Positions 29,870 to 39,146 of a stretch of DNA of 64,000 bases are shown here, piece after piece (the first letter of the stretch is position 1; each line of letters opens with the position of its first letter). Under the pieces are notes generated by a model that was not told the DNA's origin, did no database searches, and saw only the letters and a program-made list of their open reading frames with translations. Origin of the DNA: Nitzschia sp. DOCU1 (Eukaryota; Bacillariophyta; Bacillariophyceae; Bacillariales; Bacillariaceae); NCBI GenBank assembly GCA_951394045.1, contig OX595988.1, forward strand, positions 62,001-126,000. Direction: 5' to 3'. Made by a program: the position numbers and the translations under genes.

Positions 29870-32800
29870 GATTCACGATAACTCGATGATCTGATGATAG
29901 TATGAGTAACCGGCTGCTGGACCCGCGTAGCAAAAGCTACCAGGGCTACGCTCACTCAAATGCGTGGAACAGGCTCAAGGTGACGAACAACTTCCGGGGA
30001 TACCAAAAGATTCCCCAAGGACTGTTGCCCCCTACTGCCTCCAACGTGACCGAGCGGAATCCCACGACTACAGCGACCCCAGCCAATGACGAAATGACGA
30101 CGATCGACCATGGCCCTCCGAGCGATTTGCTTGACCTTTCGACCTTTCCCCTAACGACCCCGCCCAAAGGGAAACGAAAACAACAATCCAAGAACCGAGA
30201 GGACACCCCGGAGAAACCAGAGGAAAAGAGAGCGGACCGAAAGGCCACTCCAGCGAAAAGTTCTGCAAATTCAAAAATTTCAGCCCCACTACACACGAAG
30301 CGTTGCTGCAACTGCAACAGGACTTCAAAGTGTAGCGCTGCAAGATGGTGTGAATGCCGCCGCGCCAACCGTGAATGCAGCAATTGCTGAGGTTTGGGAA
30401 AAAATTGCGGAAATTTGCATCGCCTCCAACTGGCGACAGAATTGTTTTGCACCCCCACATCTGACTCCCCACAGTCGGACGCGACAACACCCTCCGAGTC
30501 GGAAAATACAAAACAATCTGGCGAATATCCCCCAACAGGATCATCCTTCGATCCAACAAACGTGGAAACAACAGGAACCAATTTGGAGCCAGTCGTGGAA
30601 ACAAAGGAGGGAGAACAGGCCCCGGCACGAAATCTTGACGGACAATTTGGGTACAGCGACCCAAATAACACGACAACGACTAATTCCGACGGCCAACCAC
30701 ATCAAACTCAACAACCCGAGAACGGAGACTTGCCGGGCGCTACCATTAGCGCGGCCAATGCTCGCTTGGATACGGTTTTTGGCGACCACATCCATGAGAA
30801 CGATGGCACACACCTGAATGGAGGCGTCGTGGATGACCCACTCTGGCAGGGATACTGGCGACGGCTACTACCCTACCCCTCAAAAGTCTACGAACTTCCT
30901 AATGGATCCGTTGGCAAGTGGTTCATTACGATGATCAGCGACGAATTAGAGGGTGTGTTGAGCAGGAAGTGGAACTCTGAGAGATTCCTAGTCTTTGCCA
31001 TGGTCATTCTCCAAAGGCAAAGCGATGTCAAAGGCGGCCAGGACATCAAACGACGTCTCTCAAAGAGAATGGACGAATGGAAGCGAGGCAACCACCAGGC
31101 GCTCGTAGAGGACACAGTCCGCACGATGGAAGCCAACCTGTCCAACGTCCAAGGCCTTTCAACCCCGGAGCAACGCGCCAAAATCTTCCACATGAAGGTA
31201 CTCCGGGGCGATATTCGTGGAGCGGTCCGTTACTTGACGGACCGAGAGCAAGGTGGCATCCTCTACCCCGACGACGTCGACGAAAAGACAGGGAAATGCG
31301 TCGAACAAGTCCTGGCAGAGAAGCACCCTGACCCGAGGGAACCGGGCTTTGCCGCCATGCAGGAATATCAGACCATCCTGCAGTTCATTGACCTGGACAT
31401 CACAGCGAACACCGTTGAAGCAGTGGCCAGGAAAATGAGCGGCGGAGGGGGACTAGGCGGGCTAGACGCGATCTACCTGAAGACTATGCTCCTCCGCCAT
31501 GGCCAAGCTAGTCAGCGCCTCAGACAAGCATGCGCCGACTTTGCCGGATGGATGGCCAACGACTACCCACCATGGGCGGCCTATCGGGCCCTCATGAGCG
31601 GCCGACTGGTAGCACTGGACAAGTGCCCAGGTGTCAGACCCGTGGGGATTGGAGAAACCTGGCGCCGCCTATTTGCCAAAACAGTACTCGCAGTCGCAGC
31701 AAGCGAGGCAAAAGAAGCTTGCGGGATCGACCAGCTTTGCGCCGGATTGGAAGCTGGTATCGAAGGGGGGATCCACTTCGTCAGAGAAATTTGGCGACAG
31801 GAAGAACTCGAGGAAGATTGGGGATTCCTGCTCATCGACGCACGCAATGCGTTCAATGAGATGTGTCGAATCTCCATGCTTTGGACAATTAGGCATGAGT
31901 GGCCGTCGGGAGCCCGGTTTGTTTTCAACTGCTACCGACATTGGACGCTACTCGCCATTCGTGGAAAAGGGGGCAAGGTCACCATCCTCCTCTCAAAAGA
32001 AGGAGTCACTCAAGGCGACCCACTTTCCATGTTTGCATATGGAGTTGGCATACTCCCCCTGATACGCCAACTCAAAAAGCACCATCAAACCGTGAAGCAG
32101 CCATGGTACGCCGACGATGCAGGCGCTGGTGGCAGCTTCGCAGCCATTCGCTCCCTCTTCACTGAACTCCAGGCAGTAGGACCATCATTTGGCTACTACC
32201 CGGAACCAGACAAGAGTGTTTTGGTCGTCAAACCTTTGGCGGTAGAAACAGCAAAGAACTTCTTTGCTGATTTGAAATTCAAGGTCTGTACCGGCAGCCG
32301 CTACCTGGGTGGATATGTCGGCCTGGCGGAAAAACAAGAGGAATGGCTAGACGAGAAGATTGGAGCTTGGGCAACTGCGGTGGACGACATATCATCCGTG
32401 GCCACCAGATTTCCTCAGACCGCCTATGCCGGTCTACAGAAATCCCTCCAGCAGGAGTGGCAGTTTGTCCAACGTGTCATGGAAGGAATTGGCGATCGTT
32501 TCGCGGGCGTTGAGAAATCAATTGCCAACAAATTCCTGCCGGCTGTCTTTGGGGAGGCTCGAATTGACGACTACCGTCGCCAACTTTCAGAGCTACCCGT
32601 CAAAAAAGCTGGCATGGCACTCCCGAACCCCGTCACCTCTGCTCAGCTCCAGTATGAGACCAGCACCCTCGTCTGCTCACATCTCATCCAAGCGCTGAAA
32701 GGACTAGTCCAGTTTAGCTCCTGCGACCACCGGTCCACCCGGACCACAGTCGTCAAGGAGCAAAAACAACGACTAGTGGAACTCCACACTCAACAGCTGG

Positions 32801-33918
32801 AATCCATTCTTGCCACCCTGGACGAACCGACCCGTCGGACGATCGCAAGGGGACAAGACACTGGAGCCTGGCTGAGCGTGATGCCATCTACAATAAATGG
32901 CACGGAACTCTTGGCCCAGGAGTTCCGCGATGCGCTGTACCTACGCTACTCCCGCACACCGCCCGACCTACCAACTCGGTGTGATGGCTGTGGCTCCCAG
33001 TACTCCATTCGGCACGGGCTAGAGTGTAAAGTTGGCGGCCTCATTATTCAACGACATAATGAGGTGGTAAGCGAACTACAGGATTGGGCAAGCCGAGCAA
33101 CGAGACCTAGCTGTGTTCGAGTCGAACCATTAATTTATCCCGACTCCAATGCGGCGCCAGTGGACTCTGCGCAAACGCCTAACACCGAGACTGCGAAACG
33201 CCTACCCTCGCGCCACTCAGATTCCAATGACGGAGAACGGGGTGATCTTCTCATCCGAGGACTCTGGAGCACTGGTAGCGACTGCATCGTGGATGTGAGA
33301 ATCACAGACACCGATGCAAAATCCAACCAGCAAACCCGGGACCCAGCCAAAGTCCTGGCCCGCCATGAACGGCTCAAGAAACAGAAATATCTTGAGGGCT
33401 GCCTTGAGCAGCGGCGGTCGTTCACTCCTTTCGTGTCCTCCACCGATGGACTGCTGGGCCAAGAAGCGAAGAACCTCATCAAGCAACTTGCCCTCAAACT
33501 TGCGGCGAAATGGCAACAGCCATACTCCGTAGTACGAGGCTTGATGAATTCACGCATCAGCATTGCGATAGTGCGTGCAACGCACCTGAGCATACGCGGC
33601 TCACGCATTGCCCCCCACAAGATCAGCAAGCAAGTCCAATGGACCGATGGCGCTGGTCTCGGCCTCTACGAGGCCGGCCTCTAGGGCACCCTCCCAACAG
33701 CACGCCACAAATAGCGCTTGCACCTGTTCGGACGCCCAAACACTCCACCTCTCGGCACGAAAGAACCCCTCATCCCACAGACACCCCCACATCCATTTCT
33801 CCGGCTCCATCCCTTCCACCTCCAACTGCCACACACTCTGAGTACCAAAGGTCCCGAACCTCGCGACCTTCCTAGCCTTCCCACTCGTAAAATAATTAAA
33901 ATCTTATTATAGTACCCA
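29870..33918 (+). mobile_element. non-LTR retrotransposon with restriction-like endonuclease, apparently full length
   Basis: A 4.05-kb unit flanked by a perfect 14-bp direct repeat. It carries one long reading frame (29902-33684), a 5' UTR of only 32 bp, and a pyrimidine-rich 3' UTR ending in an A-rich stretch (TAAAATAATTAAAATC, about 33889-33904). There are no LTRs. The domain order (N-terminal Cys motif, RT, CCHC, PD-(D/E)xK-like nuclease) is that of the early-branching R2-like, restriction-endonuclease group. The intact target duplication points to a recent insertion. Confidence 0.88.
29902..33684 (+). pseudogene. retrotransposon polyprotein, one frame with a single in-frame TGA
   Basis: From the ATG at 29902 to 33684 the frame is continuous except for a TGA at 30388-30390. 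The stop falls inside a CXC/tesmin-like cysteine cluster: CCNCNRTSKC and WCEC...CSNC lie before it, GLGKNCGN after it. A CGA-to-TGA change is the simplest explanation; programmed readthrough is possible. Downstream are the RT motifs LLIDARNAFNEM, GVTQGDPLSMFAYG and WYADDAGAG (YADD codons 32107-32118). Next is a CCHC-type CDGC...H...C, then a nuclease region with RGDLLIRG...DCIVDVRITD and KY.....QRRSFTPFV. The gene provides reverse transcriptase and target nicking for target-primed insertion. Apart from the stop, no disruption was seen across about 1,260 codons. Confidence 0.88.
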
Positions 33919-33932
33919 AAGTGCCAAGTCAG
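33919..33932. repeat. 14-bp target-site duplication, right
   Basis: AAGTGCCAAGTCAG, identical to 29856-29869. Confidence 0.9.
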
Positions 33933-34652
33933 ACGAGTTGAACAACGTCATGCAGTAGGTAGGAGTACTAAAGCCTTCATTTCGTATTAGCGGCATGCCC
34001 ATCCATCAGCAGCAGCAACACCAGCACCAGCAGTCACCAGCATGCACCAGCGAGAACAAGAAGACTGAGCATCTGTTGTGTCTACATATCTTGCACCACC
34101 AGCACGTTGGTCGCATTATGCCAACTTAATTATGCATCGCCCCAAACGAGTTTATTGAGAGTACCGCCACGACGAACGACGACACGTCTGCCAAACGACA
34201 CGCAATTAGCGAGAACGGGACAGACGAAAATACGCGCTACCATATGGTGTCTCGATCAGATAAGGCATAATATCTCGTTGGCGTGGGCAGTAGAAAAGAG
34301 GAACACAGACAGTTAACACTCGCCTTGTTTACGATTACATTCCAGTGCGTACTGTACGCTACGTTATGTTTGGGATAGGTGGTTTCCTCCAGATCTTATT
34401 CATAAGCTTCCGGAACAGCTCCGAAGTCCGCTATGATCGACGTAGTTCTCGGGGTAGACGCAAGCGAAATTTCGTCAAATGCTACGATACTGTCTACACT
34501 GAATGAGAACGGGCACAACGTAACGCGAGCAACATCCGAATCAGCGAATCCCATGATTGACAAAAGTATGGCACTGAGCTTCCTCCCGATGCTCACAATT
34601 TTGTTTCCCGACGCTCTAACAACAGTCAGCCTCACACATCTCTCAGCTCATC
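33933..34652. other. upstream flank of the first IDSVL gene
   Basis: Weakly similar to the upstream flank of the second gene, at about 35480-35940, including the CTTCCGGAACAGC and GTAGTTCTCGG blocks (about 34408 and 35705). It also contains CAG/CAC-rich simple repeats (about 34005-34050). No separate gene was seen. Confidence 0.4.
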
Positions 34653-35160
34653 ATGGCACCCCAACTACCGCCCACAACCCACAAAGTTCAATTCTGCGCT
34701 CAAGATGAAGACTCTCAACAACAAGAAAGGGGCCTGCTGCTACTATCATCAGGCTTCGGCACCGAGTACTACTACAACAACTACTACTTTTCGCCCGAGG
34801 GCAAAGGAGGAAGGAGCAGCTTCATGCCACGCTATCGACATGGAGAAGCAGCAGAAAACCAAGAACCAACATGGACGGCTACAGGTTCCCGAAGCGAACG
34901 AATCATTGCTGTTATTGACTCCGTGCTTATGCTCTTAGATCAAGACGATGACGATTGTTTTGGTGTGGTGCTGCTGTGCTCTCAATAATAGTGGAGTAAC
35001 CCGGCACAAAACTACACGGCCTGAGCTTCTTGTGAAGAACGCCACGAAAATACGTGTGCCAAACCAAGAGGCAAAGACCTCAATTTTGACGACGATTGGA
35101 TTTCTTGACTTCGAGATCCTGCTGCTGTAAATACTCTGAAGAATTGTAAATGTTTGTTCT
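34384..35160 (+). repeat. unit 1 of a direct duplication (with 35702-36430)
   Basis: A gene-sized unit, offset by about 1.27-1.31 kb from its partner, contains the 34653 gene and its flanks. The 3' flank from about 35040 to 35160 differs from the partner at only about four positions in 118. The coding part differs much more, with indels. Confidence 0.85.
34653..34988 (+). CDS. IDSVL-motif small protein, member 1
   Basis: 111 residues from the ATG at 34653. The family is not recognised. The N-terminus MAPQLPPTT, a segment with FCAQDEDSQQ and RGLLLL, a TEYYY tract, RYRHGEAAENQEP, and a conserved C-terminal helix SERIIAVIDSVLMLLDQDDDD followed by a hydrophobic end. There is no signal peptide or clear membrane segment. 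The closest relative is the gene at 35943, in the same orientation. Two more distant members lie at 36656-37024 and 37786-38124 on the other strand. Conservation of start, length, C-terminal motif and frame across four copies supports a real gene. Confidence 0.72.
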   Translation: MAPQLPPTTHKVQFCAQDEDSQQQERGLLLLSSGFGTEYYYNNYYFSPEGKGGRSSFMPRYRHGEAAENQEPTWTATGSRSERIIAVIDSVLMLLDQDDDDCFGVVLLCSQ

Positions 35161-35701
35161 TGTTACGATGATTGTACTAGTGAAACAAAGAAAAACAGTG
35201 ATGTACCAAATGTAGTAGTAGCTATGTAGCGGTTAATCGTACCAAAAACTCCGATGCCACCATAACTAAACCAGAAATCCGCGACAAGCATTACCAATAC
35301 GCTGTTTCTTGTTGATTGGTGATAGCTAGCTACCACCGGTGGGTCGTACAGCTTGCGAACTCCGAATCGTCATGGTGATGATGCCAATACCTTGAAATTT
35401 GCTTTCTACTAATACTACCAGCTAAAGCACTCAAGTTGATGTTTCGAAAACGACGTCGATGGTTGTTAAGGAAAAGCCCAACGACAAGCAATTAGCAAGG
35501 ATAACCGTAAGGCCAAAAGACGCGCTATGAGAGTTTCGCTGATAAATCAGGCAAGGGTGGGCCTGAAAAAAGAAGAACAGCACACTTTTGATTATTTAAT
35601 AGCCCTTGTTTAAGGATGAAACGAAGATTGCCTGGTGACGACTCCCATACCACTACGTTATGTGCAAGAGGCAAACCACTTTCGTACTTTGGGATGGATA
35701 T

Positions 35702-36430
35702 GAGACTTCCGGAACAGCGCTATGATCGAAGTAGTTCTCGGGCGAAATTTTGTCATGTGCTATTGCCTGTCTACCGGCTATTATTGACTGTGAAGAAAAA
35801 CAACGTAATTTAAACACAATCATTCAGCGAATCCCATACTGACAAAAACTTTGGCCCGTGAGATTCGCATTCCTACGCTCACAATTTTGTTTCCCGACGC
35901 TCTACTACTAGCAACTGTCAGCTGCACAATCGCTCAACTAAAATGGCACCCCAACTCCCGCCCACAACCCAGAATGTTCCATTCTGCGCTCAAGATGAAG
36001 ACTCGCAACAACGAGAAAGGGGTCTGCTGCTATCATGGGGCTTGTTCGCCGGTACCGAGTACTACTTCACGTCCGACGACGACCAAGAAAGCAGCAGCTT
36101 GGTGCCACGCTATCGACATGGAGAAGCAGCAGAAAACCAAGAACCAACGAAGACGGCAATAGGATCCCGAAGCGAACGAATCACTGCTGTTATCGACTCT
36201 GTGCTTATGATCTTAGAGCACCAGGACGATTGGTTTGGTGTGGTGCCGTGCTCTCAATAATAGTGGACTAACCCGGCACAATACACGACCTGAACTTGTT
36301 GTTGCGAAGCACGCCACGAAAATACGTGTGCAAAACCAAGTGGCAAAGACCTCAATTTTGACGACGATTGGATTTCTTGACTTCGAGATCCTGCTGCTGT
36401 AAATACTCTGAAGAATCGTAAATTTTTGTT
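35702..36430 (+). repeat. unit 2 of a direct duplication (with 34384-35160)
   Basis: It contains the 35943 gene and the highly conserved 3' flank (about 36308-36430). On the minus strand this flank reads SSEYLQQQDLEVKKSNRRQN and then a stop, in both copies. Confidence 0.85.
35943..36260 (+). CDS. IDSVL-motif small protein, member 2
   Basis: 105 residues from the ATG at 35943. It aligns with member 1 from end to end: MAPQLPPTT, FCAQDEDSQQRERGLLL, GTEYY, PRYRHGEAAENQEPT, SERITAVIDSVLMILEHQDD, GVV.CSQ at the C-terminus. The main differences are indels in the Tyr/Asp-rich middle. The function is unknown. The conserved C-terminal helix with alternating Ile/Val/Leu suggests a protein-protein interaction helix. 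Confidence 0.72.
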   Translation: MAPQLPPTTQNVPFCAQDEDSQQRERGLLLSWGLFAGTEYYFTSDDDQESSSLVPRYRHGEAAENQEPTKTAIGSRSERITAVIDSVLMILEHQDDWFGVVPCSQ

Positions 36431-36655
36431 ATGCTCATTGTAAAACTAGTACGAAAAAAGTGATGTACAAAATGAAGTAGTAGTAATGTAGTGGACCCAC
36501 GGCTTCGAATGAACGAATCATATTTGATCAGCATTCTTTCATCACCACATGGGGTGAGCATATCGATCATTTGTTAGCAGGAATTTTCGCAGGAATGATC
36601 AAGTCATTATCAAAACGTAGTTCTTTCATTGATCGTCACCCTGTCCTACAGGTCT
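36261..36655. other. conserved 3' flank and intergenic DNA
   Basis: Apart from the conserved flank up to about 36430, nothing recognisable was seen. Confidence 0.35.
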
Positions 36656-37024
36656 TCATAGTATCAGACCCCTCCCCCCCCTGTCGTCGTCATCCACTAC
36701 ATCCAAGAGCATCAGCAGAACCGAGTCAATCATAGCGATGATATATTCATGGTCTGGGGAACCTGTCGCGGTGTCGGGTTTCGTTTCATTTGCCTCTCCT
36801 GGAAAGCATGCCATCATGCCGCCATCATTCTTGTCACACGAGAACTCGGTGGTGCTGGGCGTCGTCATGTACGATAATAGCAGGCGATGCCGACGCTCCT
36901 GCTGCTGTTGTCGTTGTTCTTCACGCTGCTGATCACGGTGTTGTTCTTCTTGCCTGTTGAAACACGAGGAGGCATTGCCATTTACCTTGGTCGTGGTGCT
37001 GGACGGTGTTTGTTTGGAAGCCAT
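36656..37024 (-). CDS. IDSVL-motif small protein, member 3
   Basis: 122 residues if the ATG at 37022-37024 (MASKQTPSSTTT) is used. The frame is open 30 codons further up, but this start matches member 4. It has a Gln/Arg-rich insertion (about residues 24-45), then RHRLLLSYMTTPSTTEF, an ACFPGEAN segment, and DHEYIIAMIDSVLLMLLDVVDDDD near the C-terminus. It shares MA.KQTP, HRLLLS, TEFS, the G-(E/R)-(E/A)-A position and the IDSVL helix with member 4. It lies on the minus strand, opposite to members 1 and 2. Confidence 0.7.
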   Translation of the reverse strand: MASKQTPSSTTTKVNGNASSCFNRQEEQHRDQQREEQRQQQQERRHRLLLSYMTTPSTTEFSCDKNDGGMMACFPGEANETKPDTATGSPDHEYIIAMIDSVLLMLLDVVDDDDRGGRGLIL

Positions 37025-37785
37025 AATGAGTTGAGCTGTTATGCGCTGAACGATCTGATTCTCGGGGGAAAGATATGATCGAGATGTGAAAATGCTACAG
37101 ACGCTACAAGCCAAAATGAGAGTACGTCATATCGTTTCGCCGAAGGGTCCGCGGGCTTATCGATGTAGTACCACTCATCTCACCACGTTTGTCAATCATG
37201 ATTAGAGACAGCGAGACGAAGCGGAACCGCAAGTAAGAAATCCCTCACCATTGGCGTCATACCAAGTACCAGGTAAATGCGCATGTACGAAATGCTGGGA
37301 TCAGATTATTAGTGCCCATGATTGGCTTATTTCATTGAAACTGTGAGATCGAAAAATTAAAGAGACACTATCCAATAAATAAACTACGGTGCCATAACGA
37401 ACTCAGTTGCGGCAGGTATGTCATTCGGCAGCAAGAGGACAACTGCTAGTAGAGCGTCAAAATCATGCTGCTCCTAGAGCACTAGTAACTACTGAAGTAC
37501 CATCACCTCTACGGGGTAGTACTACTACTAGCATGAAGACGTAAACAAATGTTATACTAGTACTAGTACTACAAGAAAACAAGCAACCATGGCCACTGCT
37601 CGTTCCGTTCTCCTACTATGATCCTCCTCATAAGAAGAAATGCTGCACGACCTAGTACTGTACCACCGGTGCCTACTACTACAAGGGGGCTCAGCTTCTT
37701 CATCTTCTTGTTCACGATAATGAAATCAAAGAAGCATAGTAGCACGCACCATCCTCCTGATCATCATCCTCGTCTTCAATTGTTC
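37025..37785. other. upstream region of member 3 and intergenic DNA
   Basis: About 37135-37200 resembles 38275-38330 (GGGTCCGCGG.CTT.TCGATGT.GTAC..C and CCACGTTT). It is therefore a paralogous upstream region shared by members 3 and 4. Simple CTAGTA repeats lie at about 37550-37570. Confidence 0.5.
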
Positions 37786-38124
37786 CTAGTCTTGTACCTC
37801 GTCGTCCCCACCCCCCAGATCTAAAATCGTTAGCACAGAGTCAATGATAGCGATCACGTGTTCGTTTCTTTCTCGGGAAGAATCCATTAGGCCGTCCGTC
37901 GTCTCCTCCATCATTGATCTTGATGATGCTTCTCGTCCTCGACAGTATGCCACTATGCTACCATCTTTGCTCCAAGAGAACTCGGTAGTAGTGCGTGGTG
38001 GTATGCACGACAATGATAGCAGCAGGCGATGCCGCTCGTTGAAACAAGAAGACCACGAGGCCTCGTCATTGTCATTATCATCCTTGGTTCTTGTAAGGGT
38101 GGGAGGTGTTTGCTTGGGTGCCAT
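37786..38124 (-). CDS. IDSVL-motif small protein, member 4
   Basis: 112 residues from the ATG at 38122-38124. MAPKQTPPTLT, an acidic Asn/Asp tract, CFNERHRLLLSLS, TTTEFSWSKDGSIVAYCRG, then RNEHVIAIIDSVLTILDLGGGDDE at the C-terminus. The start MAPKQTPP links the MAPQLPP form of members 1 and 2 with the MASKQTP form of member 3. The function is unknown. A perfect 33-bp direct repeat lies 61 bp upstream of the start codon. Confidence 0.72.
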   Translation of the reverse strand: MAPKQTPPTLTRTKDDNDNDEASWSSCFNERHRLLLSLSCIPPRTTTEFSWSKDGSIVAYCRGREASSRSMMEETTDGLMDSSRERNEHVIAIIDSVLTILDLGGGDDEVQD

Positions 38125-38184
38125 GATGTGTGTTGAGCTGTGGTCCTCGGCTAAACTATGTTTCCAACTTCGGTTAGAAGGAAT

Positions 38185-38271
38185 TGTGAGCGATGGATAA
38201 TCCTTACGCTATTTGTTTGATACCGGTAGGCGGTGAAATGTGAGCGATGGATAATCCTTACGCTATTTGTT
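38185..38271. promoter_or_regulatory. perfect 33-bp direct repeat upstream of member 4
   Basis: TGTGAGCGATGGATAATCC and the next 14 bases occur at 38185-38217 and again, identical, at 38239-38271, with a 21-bp spacer. The position just upstream of the gene start suggests a regulatory duplication, but this is inference. Confidence 0.6.
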
Positions 38272-38935
38272 ATGTTTCACCGCATAAGGGACCGCGGCTG
38301 GGCTTCTCGATGTCGTACTACCACGTTTCTTTCATTACCGACACCTCGATCGTAGTATGCAGAAATCCAGGGAATACGAACTTTCATCAAATATCGACAA
38401 TCCGCTAATAGTACGGAATATTTCCGGGACCCGGTGCCCACCGAAAGAAGTTGTGCGAAATGCCTCGTTATCTGGTGGTACATGATGTAGGACCAGATGG
38501 TTCTCCTAAGATCATCATTGCCCACGAATCAACCAAACTGCTCGACGTCTACTCTGTATTAATTAATGCAAGCCGAAACTATTAATGTAAATCGAGGATT
38601 CGTTAAATATTGCACAAATGCACGAGCTGCATCCCCTCATCTTATTCTCGATAGATTTATGGAAAGATTGGTTTCGGGCAGAATGGGCAACCACAATCCG
38701 GCATACCCCCCCCCACGTAGCCAGCTCAAATTTTATGAAGAAAAAAGGGGGAAAAAGAAGGAAAAGAATTCGAAACCAAATGACCGCCTTTAAACGAGCA
38801 TAATTACTACCAAACAATGTATTTTAACGACCAATTTTGAAAGACAATAAATGGCGTGCCAGCGTGCGCGTATTCATGCCATTTTGGCCTGCCGCCGTAC
38901 AGTATGATTGCAGATCTTTCCGACACAAAAGCACA
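38272..38935. other. intergenic
   Basis: Contains the conserved upstream block shared with member 3 (about 38275-38330) and an A/G-rich tract (about 38733-38770) like the one at 12507. No gene was recognised. Confidence 0.35.
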
Positions 38936-39146
38936 ATGACGGCGTCGACGATTGTGAGTGCTGTAGTAAGTATTTCTTACCCCCGTTTATTGCAATCGAT
39001 CAACAACTTATCGAAGCCTATTCGAGCCGCTTCTCTGGTTATTACAGCTCGTTTTGGCGGAGAATGGTTCTAATTTCACGAGGCAAGGATCTGATGAAAA
39101 TTCCTCGTCGACCGACGAGGTTGTTGATGCGGCTATCGCTCGTTAG
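38936..39146 (+). CDS. candidate small two-exon gene
   Basis: An ATG at 38936 is followed by ten codons (MTASTIVSAV) and an excellent intron: GTAAGT at 38966, ending TTATTACAG at 39047, 82 bp, which matches the other intron sizes in this window. Exon 2 (39048-39146) reads LVLAENGSNF then SDENSSSTDEVVDAAIAR and a stop. An in-frame ATG lies at about 38876, which would add 20 residues. The acidic, Ser-rich composition of exon 2 looks like protein, but the product is tiny and no family is known. A further donor-like site (CAG|GTAAGTTG, about 39175) follows, so the transcript may continue. Confidence 0.25.

Noticed and set aside
29952..30676. Overlapping minus-strand frames of 202-239 codons at the 5' end of the retrotransposon
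   Set aside because: They lie opposite a frame with a clear CXC motif and a perfect target duplication gives the element orientation.
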